DNA from: CAZHTS01 sp964535315
Lineage (GTDB): Bacteria; Chloroflexota; Anaerolineae; Anaerolineales; Anaerolineaceae
Length of the DNA: 64,000 bases
Direction: 5' to 3'
NCBI GenBank assembly: GCA_964535315.1
Contig: CAZHTS010000012.1
Coordinates: 1-64,000 of the forward strand
In this document: piece by piece, positions 25,106-34,579 of the stretch
Position numbering within the stretch: position 1 is the first letter of the stretch
Layout: each line of letters starts with the position of its first letter
The notes under the pieces: generated by a model
Told to the model about the DNA's origin: nothing
Seen by the model: only the letters and a program-made list of their open reading frames with translations
The model's database searches: none
Made by a program: the position numbers and the translations under genes

Positions 25106-25176
25106 AGCAAACTCCCTATTCCGATAAATTCAACAGAAGTCTACGTGGGCAGGAGATATCCGCGCCACGCAAAATC

Positions 25177-26328
<1,152 letters not shown>

Positions 26329-26343
26329 GCTTTCCTCCTGCAA

Positions 26344-27141
26344 TTACAGGGTCTGACAGATCCTGGTTCCAGGGGCGGCGCCCAGCAATGCCTGTTCGAG
26401 CAGGCCGGGTTGGGTGGCTGAAAAAATGAGCGCCTCCAGACCAGGGATGCGCTGGACGAGTTCCAGCATATCGTCTACTTTTTGCGCCATGCCGCCGGTA
26501 ACGTCGACGGCAAGCGCCCCGCCGACGCTGGCAGAGTGGCGCAGGTCGCTGGCGGGGGTGATGAGGGGGAGCAGCTGCGTGCAGGTGGGAAAATCGGCCC
26601 ACACGCCGCTTTCGAGGCCGGCCAGCAGGATGCGTTCGGGCTGTAATGGCGCAGCCAGGTAACGGAAAAGGGTCTCGGTCGAGAGAATTGTCCCGCCGCG
26701 CCGGGTGTCGAAAGCCACGTCGCCATAAACCAGCGGCACCAGGCCGGCCTGCAGGGCGGCCTGCAATGGGCGCAGATCCCATTCGGCGATCTCGCCATCG
26801 GCAGCCAGGGCGGCGGCGGAAGGCGGAAAGGCGACCACAGGCAGACCGGCGGCGCACAACGCCTCCAGGACGATTTGATTGAGGGCGCGCGCCTCCTGCC
26901 AGACTTCGGCGAACCCGAGCCACTGTTCGGGACTGTGCACGCCCTGGCGGGTGCCGTGTTTTTTCCCGGCCACGTGGCCGAAGGAACCGGAGCCATGCCC
27001 GATGAGTAATTGCAGGTCAGGAGCGGCGCGGCGGGCACGCTGGATTTCGTCCGCCAGGCGCGCCAGGGTGGCGGTGGCCGGGGTGTGGGGCCGGGTTTTG
27101 TCGGTGATGAGCGATCCGCCCAGTTTGAGAAAGACGAGCAC
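26344..27141 (-). CDS. Isopentenyl phosphate kinase
   Basis: This 265-residue amino-acid-kinase-family protein has FLKLGGSLITDK at the N-terminus and GSGSFGH with His56, the residue that defines isopentenyl phosphate kinases. It also has PLVYGDVAFD, a STE motif and the VTGGMAQKV block near the C-terminus. IPK phosphorylates isopentenyl phosphate to isopentenyl diphosphate, the last step of the archaeal-type alternative mevalonate pathway, also demonstrated in the chloroflexote Roseiflexus. The start ATG lies two bases after the mevalonate kinase stop, so the two are co-translated. The phosphomevalonate decarboxylase that would link them is not in this window. Confidence 0.9.
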   Translation of the reverse strand: MLVFLKLGGSLITDKTRPHTPATATLARLADEIQRARRAAPDLQLLIGHGSGSFGHVAGKKHGTRQGVHSPEQWLGFAEVWQEARALNQIVLEALCAAGLPVVAFPPSAAALAADGEIAEWDLRPLQAALQAGLVPLVYGDVAFDTRRGGTILSTETLFRYLAAPLQPERILLAGLESGVWADFPTCTQLLPLITPASDLRHSASVGGALAVDVTGGMAQKVDDMLELVQRIPGLEALIFSATQPGLLEQALLGAAPGTRICQTL

Positions 27142-27143
27142 GG

Positions 27144-28097
27144 TTACTCCTGTGTGGGTTGCAGGTGGGTGATGATAGTGCGGGTGGCGCCGGCCTGTTG
27201 CAGAGCGGCGGCAATTTGCTGCGCCTGCTCGTCCGCAGCCAGGGCGATCAGGTTGCCGCCGCCGCCGGCGCCGGAAAGCTTGGCCCCCAGTGCGCCGGCC
27301 TGCCTGGCGGCGCAGGTCAGGGCGTCGAGCTCGGGGCAGGAAACACCCATGTCTTGCAGCAGGCGGTGATTTTCATCCATGAGCGGGCCGAGGCCGTGCG
27401 GGTCACGCTCTTCGATGATGCGGCGCGCCTGTTGGACAATCTGACCGATGGCGGCAAAGCGCTGCTCGTAAGCCGTGGCATCGGCCTGCCAGCGCTGGCG
27501 TACGCCGGAGACTACTTCACGGGTGGTGCTCTTGACGCCGGTATCGGCGATGACCAGGGTGAACGGTCGGGCGATGTGCAACAGTTCGTGAGGTTGGCCG
27601 CGCACGAAGTATACCGGCCGGGCATAGGTGACGACGGTGTTGTCGATGCCGGATGGCGTGCCGTGGTGGCGTTTTTCTACCTGATAGGCCAGGGCCGAGA
27701 CCTGCTCATTGGACAGGGAATGGCCGAGAAACGCGGCGAGGGCGCGAATGAGCGCCACCGAAACGGCTGCCCCCGACCCCAGACCGGCGGCGACCGGGAT
27801 GGTGGCGTGGATGTGAATTTTCAGAGCGGGGAGGCGATCGTATCCCAGCATCTGGCGTACGCCTTCGATGGCGATTACCAGCGGATCGTTGCCGTCGAGG
27901 GTATCAAGCGCGGCGTGCAGTTCGATATCCGGCGCGTCGATCTGTATTGCGCAGGGCGGGGCGAGCGGGTTGGCCTGCACCACGGCGCGGGCCTGCACCT
28001 GGTGTACCGGGGCGGCGATGGCAGGTTGGCCGTATACGGCGGCGTGCTCGCCAAACAAGATGATTTTTCCGGGGGCCGAGGCGCTGACGGCGGGCAT
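27144..28097 (-). CDS. mvk: Mevalonate kinase
   Basis: This 317-residue GHMP kinase phosphorylates mevalonate. Motif 1 APGKIILFGEHAAVYG (8-23) is diagnostic for mevalonate kinase; motif 2 is PVAAGLGSGAAVSVAL, followed by KRHHGTPSGIDN with the catalytic Asp, and motif 3 is KLSGAGGGGNLIAL. Its neighbours are isopentenyl phosphate kinase downstream and a UbiA prenyltransferase upstream, so the operon supplies and uses isoprenoid diphosphates. Most bacteria use the MEP pathway instead. Start at 28097 matches the family N-terminus. Confidence 0.93.
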   Translation of the reverse strand: MPAVSASAPGKIILFGEHAAVYGQPAIAAPVHQVQARAVVQANPLAPPCAIQIDAPDIELHAALDTLDGNDPLVIAIEGVRQMLGYDRLPALKIHIHATIPVAAGLGSGAAVSVALIRALAAFLGHSLSNEQVSALAYQVEKRHHGTPSGIDNTVVTYARPVYFVRGQPHELLHIARPFTLVIADTGVKSTTREVVSGVRQRWQADATAYEQRFAAIGQIVQQARRIIEERDPHGLGPLMDENHRLLQDMGVSCPELDALTCAARQAGALGAKLSGAGGGGNLIALAADEQAQQIAAALQQAGATRTIITHLQPTQE

Positions 28098-28105
28098 AGC
28101 AGACG

Positions 28106-28975
28106 TCAGGAAAGGTAGAAAATAACGAGAATGGCCAGGCCGTACAACACGGCGGTGATTTGCAATGGACGGTCGGTGAGCACCAGTTCTTCGGGGGCGC
28201 CGCCTTCCTGTTTGATTTGAATGAGGTATAACCAGCGCATGATGGCGTACAGAACGAACGGTACGGTCAGCATCATGGCGTGGTTGGCCGGCAGGTTGGG
28301 GGCCGAGAAGGTGTACAGACTGTAGGCGATGATGGTGGCGCTGGAGGCGATGGTGATCAACTGGTCGAGGAAGGGGATGGAGTAGCCTTCCAGGACGCGG
28401 CGGTGCGAATTGGCGCCTTCAGCCAGCAGGGTCAGTTCGGCGCGCCGTTTGCCAAAACCGATGAACAGCGCCAGCAGGGTGGTGACGACGTACAACCAGG
28501 GGGAGAAGCGTTCGACCTGGATGACGCTGACGCCGGCGGCAACGCGCAAGACGAAGTCGGCGGCGATGACCAACACATCGACCAGCGGGATGTGCTTGAG
28601 CCATTTCGAGTAGGCCAGGTTGAGGACGAAGTACCCGGCTGAAATCCAGAAGAAGCCCGGCGAGAGATAATAGGAGAGTGGCAGGTCGATGAGCAGGATG
28701 ACGGCGGCGGCGATGATGGCGGCCGGGACGGGTAATTGCCCCGATGCGATGGGCCGTTTGCACTTGCGCGGGTGTTTGCGGTCGGCCTCCACGTCGGCGA
28801 TGTCGTTAATGATGTAGACTGTGCCGGTGAGCAGGCAGAACAGGAAGAAGCCGATGGTCGAGCGGAGCAAGGCTTCGGGGTGGGTGAGCTGGCGATCAAA
28901 GATCAACGGTGCCAGGACAAAAGCATTTTTTGTCCATTGACGAGGGCGCATTGTTTTAATCAGAGCTTTAATCAT
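28106..28975 (-). CDS. UbiA-family prenyltransferase (decaprenyl-phosphate phosphoribosyltransferase-like)
   Basis: This 289-residue multi-span membrane enzyme belongs to the UbiA family. RPRQWTKN at the N-terminus, NDIAD (57-61) with following DRKHPRKCKRPIASG, and the second block YSKWLKHIPLVDVL with ADFVLRVAAG match decaprenyl-phosphate 5-phosphoribosyltransferases (mycobacterial Rv3806c type) better than quinone-pathway UbiA. The reaction would transfer phosphoribose from PRPP to a polyprenyl phosphate, giving precursors of ribo- or arabinofuranosyl donors. That fits a cell with many lipid-linked glycosyltransferases. ATG at 28975 was chosen; a TTG six codons upstream is possible. No strong ribosome site is visible. 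Confidence 0.82.
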   Translation of the reverse strand: MIKALIKTMRPRQWTKNAFVLAPLIFDRQLTHPEALLRSTIGFFLFCLLTGTVYIINDIADVEADRKHPRKCKRPIASGQLPVPAAIIAAAVILLIDLPLSYYLSPGFFWISAGYFVLNLAYSKWLKHIPLVDVLVIAADFVLRVAAGVSVIQVERFSPWLYVVTTLLALFIGFGKRRAELTLLAEGANSHRRVLEGYSIPFLDQLITIASSATIIAYSLYTFSAPNLPANHAMMLTVPFVLYAIMRWLYLIQIKQEGGAPEELVLTDRPLQITAVLYGLAILVIFYLS

Positions 28976-28978
28976 GGG

Positions 28979-28989
28979 GTTATGATAAC
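28979..28989. repeat. Palindrome between divergent ubiA and tlyA
   Basis: GTTAT-G-ATAAC is a perfect 11-base inverted repeat in the 46-base space between two divergent start codons. On the minus strand it contains TATCAT, the likely -10 of the ubiA operon. It may be an operator or only a by-product of AT-rich promoter sequence. Confidence 0.35.
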
Positions 28990-29009
28990 ACAACCTGGAA
29001 AAGAAAAAG

Positions 29010-29015
29010 TAAAAT
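29010..29015 (+). promoter_or_regulatory. -10 box of tlyA, implying a leaderless mRNA
   Basis: TAAAAT ends six bases before the tlyA ATG, so transcription should start at or next to the A of the start codon. There is no Shine-Dalgarno sequence, as expected for a leaderless transcript. No good -35 is visible. Confidence 0.55.
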
Positions 29016-29021
29016 TAGCGC

Positions 29022-29819
29022 ATGCAAAAGATACGTCTGGATGTACTTCTTACCGAACGCGGGCTGGCCGAGAGCCGCAATCAGGCGCAGCGCCTGGTGA
29101 TGGCCGGGCAGGTGCGCGTGGACGGGCAGGTGGAACTCAAGCCGGCGACCAAAGTCGGGGTAGAGTCTGCTGTGGTTGTGGAGCAGGGGCCGCGTTTTGT
29201 CTCGCGCGGCGGCGAAAAACTGGAAGGGGCGCTGCTGGCCTTTGGTCTGACCGACCTGAGCGGGCGGGTGTGTGTGGATGTGGGCGCTTCGACCGGCGGC
29301 TTTACCGACTGCCTGTTGCAGTATGGAGCGCCGCGGGTGTATGCGGTCGATGTCGGTTACGGCATCCTGCACTGGAAGCTGCGCAACGATGAGCGCGTGG
29401 TGGTGATGGAACGTTGCAACGCCCGTTACGTGAACGCCTTTCCCGAGCCGGTTTCGCTGATCACCATCGATGCCTCGTTTATCTCGCTGCGCATTCTCCT
29501 GCCGGTGGTGCGCAGCTGGCTGGCGGCGCAAGGCGGGCAGGTGGTGGCGTTGATCAAGCCGCAGTTCGAGGCCGGGCGCGAGGACGTGGCGCGCGGCGAG
29601 GGGGTGATTCGTAACCCGGCGATCCATCGCCAGGTGTTGATCGACGTGCTGTCTTTTGTGGAGCAGGAGGGGTTTACCGTGTTGGGTCTGGTGCGTTCTT
29701 CGCTACAGGGGCCAAAGGGCAACACCGAGTTCCTGGTCTGGCTGGGGTATCCGCCGGGTGAGGGCATTGATTGGAATGCACGCCTGGATGTGGTTGTCTC
29801 GCCCGAAGAAGGGGTATAA
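29022..29819 (+). CDS. tlyA: TlyA-family rRNA 2'-O-methyltransferase
   Basis: This 265-residue protein has an N-terminal S4 RNA-binding domain (1-60; RLDVLLTERGLAESRNQAQ) and an FtsJ-like Rossmann methyltransferase. The SAM-binding segment is VDVGASTGGFTDCLLQ, and LIKPQFEAGRE lies near the C-terminus. TlyA methylates 2'-hydroxyls in 16S and/or 23S rRNA and conditions capreomycin sensitivity in mycobacteria. It lacks a Shine-Dalgarno site and is probably translated from a leaderless mRNA. The promoter of the following gene overlaps its last codons. Confidence 0.93.
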   Translation: MQKIRLDVLLTERGLAESRNQAQRLVMAGQVRVDGQVELKPATKVGVESAVVVEQGPRFVSRGGEKLEGALLAFGLTDLSGRVCVDVGASTGGFTDCLLQYGAPRVYAVDVGYGILHWKLRNDERVVVMERCNARYVNAFPEPVSLITIDASFISLRILLPVVRSWLAAQGGQVVALIKPQFEAGREDVARGEGVIRNPAIHRQVLIDVLSFVEQEGFTVLGLVRSSLQGPKGNTEFLVWLGYPPGEGIDWNARLDVVVSPEEGV

Positions 29820-29822
29820 AAT
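29794..29822 (+). promoter_or_regulatory. Promoter of the PH-domain gene
   Basis: TTGTCT (29794-29799) and TAAAAT (29817-29822) are 17 bases apart. The -10 starts at the tlyA stop codon. The leader of about 17 bases contains AAGGAGCGG. Confidence 0.6.
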
Positions 29823-29845
29823 AAAAAGCAAACAAGGAGCGGAAC

Positions 29846-30469
29846 ATGAGCGGATATGTACAGAGCCTGTTGAGTGAACACGAACAAATCGAACTGGCTG
29901 CCCGCCAGCACTGGCTGGTATTGTTTGGGTCGATTTTGATGGAGATCATCTTAATCCTGGTGGTGCTGGTGGGTTCGATTGCGTTGACCTGGGTGACTCC
30001 GTACGCTTTCCTGGGGCTGCTTTTGCTGTTGATCCCGGTGATCAGCATGGTGCGCGATATTTTGATCTGGCGCAACCGCCAGTACATCGTCACCAACCGG
30101 CGGGTCGTGCAGATTGCCGGGGTGTTCAACAAGAGCGTGATCGACTCGTCGTTGGAGAAAGTGAACGATGTAAAGATGGAGCAATCGGCGTTGGGGCGCA
30201 TGCTGGATTACGGCGACATCCAGATTCTGACCGCCAGCGAACTGGGGGTGAACCGTTTTGCCATGATTGGGGCGCCGATCCGGTTTAAGACGGCGATGCT
30301 GAACGCCAAAGAGGCGATGGGCATGGACGAAGATCACCCTGGGCGGGGGGGTGTGCAGCGAGACGATGTGCCGGCGTTGATCGAAGCGCTGGACGTATTG
30401 CGCCAGAAAGGGGTATTGAGCGCCCAGGAGTTTGCTCAGAAAAAAGCGGAACTGCTCAAGCGCATGTAG
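29846..30469 (+). CDS. Bacterial PH-domain membrane protein with SHOCT-like tail
   Basis: This 207-residue protein has two membrane segments (about 24-46 and 52-72) followed by a bacterial pleckstrin-homology (bPH2) domain: the NRQYIVTNRRVVQIAGVFNK strand pair, DSSLEKVNDVKMEQSALGR, and DIQILTASE. The last 35 residues (IEALDVLRQKGVLSAQEFAQKKAELLK) read as a SHOCT motif, a short helical hairpin found at protein ends. Relatives (YdbS/YdbT-like) are membrane-associated with no firm function. AAGGAG lies before the ATG, and an intrinsic terminator follows. Confidence 0.82.
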   Translation: MSGYVQSLLSEHEQIELAARQHWLVLFGSILMEIILILVVLVGSIALTWVTPYAFLGLLLLLIPVISMVRDILIWRNRQYIVTNRRVVQIAGVFNKSVIDSSLEKVNDVKMEQSALGRMLDYGDIQILTASELGVNRFAMIGAPIRFKTAMLNAKEAMGMDEDHPGRGGVQRDDVPALIEALDVLRQKGVLSAQEFAQKKAELLKRM

Positions 30470-30491
30470 CCGTGCGGACAGAAATTCCCTG

Positions 30492-30523
30492 ATTGCCCTC
30501 GATCTTATCGAGGGCAATTTTTC
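30492..30523. terminator. Intrinsic terminator between convergent genes
   Basis: ATTGCCCTCGA (30492-30502) pairs with TCGAGGGCAAT (30508-30518) around a 5-base loop, followed by TTTTT. It ends the PH-domain gene and abuts the stop codon of the convergent acyltransferase gene. Confidence 0.85.
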
Positions 30524-31259
30524 ATTGTTCGGGGTGGCCGTCCCAGGGGTAAATGGCGGCGGCTGCGGCGGCGGAGCGCAACTGTGGATCGGGGGAATAG
30601 TGGCCGCGCCGCTCGGGCGGCAAGAGGTCGGCGATGCGCCGCATGATCTCGTGGCCGATTTCCTCGAGCTGCGAGCGTTCGACCCGGCCGTGATTGGCGA
30701 GGAAGAAGGGGCCGAAGGGTTTGCCGATGCGCATGTGGATGTGGGCGCGGCGGCCGGTGCGCAGGGCGGGGAAGACGTCGATGAGGCCATCGAGGCCAAC
30801 GGGCAGGATGTGCGCCGTCGTGCGCGTAGCCAAAAGGGCGGCGCCAGGGCGCGCCGGGCGCAACACGCTGGCCCAACTGCCGCCCTCCGGAAAGATGCCC
30901 AATACGCCGTTTTGTTCCAGGACGCTTTGCGCGCTGAGCAATGCCTGGCGGGATACTGTGCCGCGGTGGACGGGCAGCGTCCCGTACAGGCGCGGCAGCC
31001 AGGTGACGCTGGATGGAGCGTTGGGCATGCGGAACCCACCCATAAATTCAATCGTCCAGGGCATGCCGCCAATCAACGCCAGCGGGTCGAGATAGTTGAA
31101 ATGATTGCTGACCAGCAGCAGGGGCCCGCCGCCGGGGAGGTTTTCCTGTCCGGAGATCTCGAAGCGGGTGAGGGTGGACAGGATGGCCCGGCTCAGCCGT
31201 TTGAGTACGCCGCGAATGACTTTGCGGCGCGGGTAGGGGATGCCGGTCGGGTCGCTCAT
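30522..31259 (-). CDS. 1-acylglycerol-3-phosphate acyltransferase (PlsC family)
   Basis: This 245-residue protein has the acyltransferase His-x4-Asp motif at His53-Asp58 (SNHFNYLDP), the GTLPVHRG block and the FPEGG motif near residue 122. These enzymes add the second acyl chain during phosphatidic acid synthesis at the inner membrane surface. The C-terminus is Ala-rich and not conserved. The start ATG overlaps the upstream transporter stop (ATGA), so synthesis is coupled. Its exact acceptor could also be another lipid. Confidence 0.85.
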   Translation of the reverse strand: MSDPTGIPYPRRKVIRGVLKRLSRAILSTLTRFEISGQENLPGGGPLLLVSNHFNYLDPLALIGGMPWTIEFMGGFRMPNAPSSVTWLPRLYGTLPVHRGTVSRQALLSAQSVLEQNGVLGIFPEGGSWASVLRPARPGAALLATRTTAHILPVGLDGLIDVFPALRTGRRAHIHMRIGKPFGPFFLANHGRVERSQLEEIGHEIMRRIADLLPPERRGHYSPDPQLRSAAAAAAIYPWDGHPEQ

Positions 31260-32608
31260 GATTCTGGCGGGGTTGGCGGCGTTTGCGGGCGGACAAAGGC
31301 CAGCACGATCAGGCCGGCGAGCAAGAACGCAAGGATGAGCAGGATGGCAATGTGCAGCCCCTGTTGCTCGGCGCTGAGGGCGTCCAGTCCACGGCGTTGA
31401 TACCAGAGCGCCGCCTCGGCTGCCAGCAGCCCGTAGAGGGTGGGGCCCAGAAAGGATGAGGTGCGCCCGGCGACGGCAAAGAAACCGTAAAACTCGGCGC
31501 TTTGCCCGGCAGGGGCGAACTGCCCGACCATCGTCCGGCTGACGGATTGCACCCCGGTGAGGGCAAAGCCGGCCAGCGCGCCGATGAAGAAGAAGGTGTT
31601 GACCGAGTCGACCACCAACAGCATGAGCACGGAACCGATCATGAACAACAGCGAGACGACCAGGGCGCGCTTGCTGCCGAAGCGATCGGCGGCGATGCCG
31701 AAAATGTAGGCGCCGACGACGCTGGTAATCTGCACGATGATCATAAAGATGATCAGCTGCTGTTGGCCCATCTGGAACAGCACCACGCCGATGATGGCGG
31801 CGAAGTCGAGGTTCATCATGATGCCGTCGTTATAAATGAGGAAAGCAACGACGAATTTGACAAATTCCTTGAAATTACGGATGGCGCCGAACGTCTGGCC
31901 GAGTTGTTTGAGCGCCACCTGCAAATAGTTTTGGCCGGCGGGCAGCGGCTGCGGTTCGACCCGTTCCCGCAGCCAGATAAAGGTCGGCACGGCAGAAAGG
32001 GCGTAAAACAGGGCGGTGATCAGGAAAGAGAGGCGAATGACCAGTCCGCCGCCGACGGTGGTGATCAGGGTGAGCACGATCAACAGGCAGACGATGCCGC
32101 CAAAGGAGCCAATGGCCCAGCCGTTGCCGGAGATGCGTCCCATCTCTTCCTGGCTGGCGATTTCCGGCAGAAGGGCGTCGTAAAAAACCTGCGCACAGCG
32201 ATAACCGATTTCTGCCAGGATGAAGAAAACCGAACCGGTCAATAGATCGCCCTTTTCGACGAAAAAAAGCAGGGCGGTGAAGACGCAGGCCAGGCTGGTG
32301 AAGAAGAACAGGAAACGTTTTTTTGAGGCGGAGAAATCGGCTATGGCGCCCAGGACGGGAGCGATGATGGCCACGACGAGCATGGCAATGCCGACCGAGA
32401 GCCCCCAGAGCCGCGAACCTTCGGCGCCCCCCACCACCTGCTGTTTATAATAGGCGGAGTAGACGGCCAGTAAGATGACGGCGGCGTAAGCCGAATTGCC
32501 AAAATCGTACAGATACCAGGCCCATAATTCTCGTTTGGAGACCGGGCGCCGTTGTAGTTTGTGCTGTGCCAGGGCGGGGGTGGCCAATTGGGGGGCGGCG
32601 TTTTCCAT
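31256..32608 (-). CDS. MFS transporter, UMF1/Atg22-like family
   Basis: This 450-residue protein has about twelve membrane spans. ELWAWYLYDFGNSAYAAVI at the N-terminus is the hallmark of the UMF1 (Atg22-like) MFS group, and APVLGAIADFSASKKRFL is the loop 2-3 motif. Yeast Atg22 exports amino acids from the vacuole; bacterial members have no established substrate. The start at 32608 gives a family-like N-terminus; GGAG lies about ten bases upstream. Coupling to the PlsC-type gene hints at a lipid-related cargo, but this is only positional evidence. Confidence 0.85.
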   Translation of the reverse strand: MENAAPQLATPALAQHKLQRRPVSKRELWAWYLYDFGNSAYAAVILLAVYSAYYKQQVVGGAEGSRLWGLSVGIAMLVVAIIAPVLGAIADFSASKKRFLFFFTSLACVFTALLFFVEKGDLLTGSVFFILAEIGYRCAQVFYDALLPEIASQEEMGRISGNGWAIGSFGGIVCLLIVLTLITTVGGGLVIRLSFLITALFYALSAVPTFIWLRERVEPQPLPAGQNYLQVALKQLGQTFGAIRNFKEFVKFVVAFLIYNDGIMMNLDFAAIIGVVLFQMGQQQLIIFMIIVQITSVVGAYIFGIAADRFGSKRALVVSLLFMIGSVLMLLVVDSVNTFFFIGALAGFALTGVQSVSRTMVGQFAPAGQSAEFYGFFAVAGRTSSFLGPTLYGLLAAEAALWYQRRGLDALSAEQQGLHIAILLILAFLLAGLIVLAFVRPQTPPTPPES

Positions 32609-32763
32609 GCAGTGACTGCTCCGTAAATAGAAGAGGTTAACTGGATTGTACTCCATTTTGACGCTCAGGGTCTAACAACGCCGTTACGAGGGGGAGTCAG
32701 AGCGTGGGAAGGGGGGATCGGTGCGGGGCTGCCTACAAGTCACACGGCTGGGGAGTTTTAAGG

Positions 32764-32769
32764 TATACT
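32764..32769 (+). promoter_or_regulatory. -10 box of lepA, nearly leaderless mRNA
   Basis: TATACT ends ten bases before the lepA ATG, so the leader would be about three to four bases. No Shine-Dalgarno site precedes the ATG. The -35 is not evident. Confidence 0.55.
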
Positions 32770-32779
32770 ATTGCCCGTC

Positions 32780-34579
32780 ATGACCACCCAAATTCGTAAT
32801 TTCTGTATTATCGCGCATGTCGATCATGGGAAATCCACCCTGGCCGACCGGATGTTGCAATTGACCGGGACGATCTCGGATCGCGAGATGACCGACCAGG
32901 TGTTGGATTCGATGGATCTGGAGCGTGAAAAAGGGGTGACGATCAAGGCTTCGGCCGTGCGCATGAATTACACGGCGCAGGATGGCGTCACCTATGAGCT
33001 CAATCTGATCGACACGCCCGGGCATGTGGACTTCAATTATGAGGTCAGCCGGGCGTTGATGGCGTGCGAGGGCGCCCTGTTGGTGGTGGACGCCACCCAG
33101 GGGATTGAGGCGCAGACGCTGGCCAACCTGTATCTGGCGCTGGAGAGCGACCTGGTGATCATCCCGGTGATCAACAAGATCGATCTGATTTCGGCCCGGC
33201 CGGACGAGGTGGCCCAGGATTTGCACAATCTGTTGGGCACGCCGGTCGACCAGATCGTACGCATTTCTGCCAAAGAAGGGCTGAACGTTGACCAGGTATT
33301 AGAGGCGATCGTACGCCTGGTGCCGCCGCCCAAGGGGCTGGTGGATGCGCCGTTGCGCGCCCTGATTTTTGATTCGCATTACGACTCGTACAAGGGCGTC
33401 ATTGCCTACGTGCGCGTGATGGAGGGCGTGATCCGCCCGAACGAGATGCTGCGGCTGATGGTCACCGGCGCCGACCTGCGCCCGGTGGAAATCGGTTTCT
33501 TTGCGCCAGACCTGCGTCCCGGTGAACGCCTGGAGGCGGGGGATGTGGGTTATGTCGCCAGCGGGCTGAAGACGGTTTCTGAATGCCGGGTAGGGGATAC
33601 CATTACCCACACCGCCAGCCCGGCTCCCGAAGCGCTGCCGGGCTATCAGCACCCCAAGCCGATGGTGTTTGCCGGGATTTACCCGGTGGATGGCGAGGAT
33701 TACGGCGATTTGAAGGAATCGTTGGAGAAATTGCAACTCAACGATGCCTCGTTGAATTACGAACCGGAGACCTCGCAGGCGCTCAATTTCGGCTTCCGTT
33801 GTGGGTTCCTGGGGTTGTTCCACATGGAAATCATCCAGGAACGCCTGGAGCGCGAATACGATCTGGATATCGTCGTGACGGCGCCCTCGGTGGAATACGA
33901 AGTGTTGATGAAGACGAACGAATTGGTATTGATCGACTCACCGGCGCAACTGCCGGATGAGGCCGATATCCTCGAGATTCGCGAACCGTGGATGCGGCTG
34001 CAAATTTTCTCGCCCACCGAGTATTACGGCACGGTGATGGATCTGGTCACCAAGCGGCGGGGGACGTTTGTGGAACAGGAATACCCGGCGCCCAACCGGG
34101 TGCAGCTGGTGTTTGAGATCCCGCTTTCGGAACTGATCATTGATTTCTTTGATGAGTTGAAGTCGCGTTCGCGCGGTTATGCGTCGATGGATTACCAGTT
34201 CGCCGGATACCGGCCCAGCAACCTGGTTAAACTCGAGGTGCTGGTCAACGGTGCGCCGGTGGATGCGCTGGCGGCCATCGTTCATCGCGAGGACGCTTAC
34301 CACAAGGGGCAGGCGCTGGTCAGCAAGCTCAAGGAAATCATCCCCCGGCAGTTGTTCGATGTGCCCATTCAGGCCTCGGCCAGTGGGCGGGTGATCTCAC
34401 GCGCCAACGTCAAGGCAATGCGTAAGGACGTGCTGGCCAAGTGTTACGGCGGCGATATTACCCGCAAGAAGAAACTGCTCGAAAAGCAAAAACGCGGCAA
34501 ACGACGCATGAAGATGGTTGGCGATGTGGAAATCCCACAGGAAGCGTTCATGGCGGTGCTGCGGTTGGGGGACGAGTGA
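32780..34579 (+). CDS. lepA: Elongation factor 4 (LepA)
   Basis: This 599-residue translational GTPase has AHVDHGKST (G1), DTPGHVDF (G3), NKIDL (G4), EF-G-like domains II, III and V, and the LepA-specific C-terminal domain ending in the Lys/Arg-rich CYGGDITRKKKLLEKQKRGKRRMK block. LepA acts on ribosomes under stress and in 30S biogenesis. ATG at 32780 matches the family N-terminus (IRNFCIIAH); a TTG three codons upstream is unlikely. The stop overlaps the GTG start of the next gene by three bases. Confidence 0.97.
   Translation: MTTQIRNFCIIAHVDHGKSTLADRMLQLTGTISDREMTDQVLDSMDLEREKGVTIKASAVRMNYTAQDGVTYELNLIDTPGHVDFNYEVSRALMACEGALLVVDATQGIEAQTLANLYLALESDLVIIPVINKIDLISARPDEVAQDLHNLLGTPVDQIVRISAKEGLNVDQVLEAIVRLVPPPKGLVDAPLRALIFDSHYDSYKGVIAYVRVMEGVIRPNEMLRLMVTGADLRPVEIGFFAPDLRPGERLEAGDVGYVASGLKTVSECRVGDTITHTASPAPEALPGYQHPKPMVFAGIYPVDGEDYGDLKESLEKLQLNDASLNYEPETSQALNFGFRCGFLGLFHMEIIQERLEREYDLDIVVTAPSVEYEVLMKTNELVLIDSPAQLPDEADILEIREPWMRLQIFSPTEYYGTVMDLVTKRRGTFVEQEYPAPNRVQLVFEIPLSELIIDFFDELKSRSRGYASMDYQFAGYRPSNLVKLEVLVNGAPVDALAAIVHREDAYHKGQALVSKLKEIIPRQLFDVPIQASASGRVISRANVKAMRKDVLAKCYGGDITRKKKLLEKQKRGKRRMKMVGDVEIPQEAFMAVLRLGDE

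Noticed and set aside
32771..32779. Upstream TTG start for lepA
   Set aside because: The family N-terminus begins at the ATG and no ribosome site supports the TTG.
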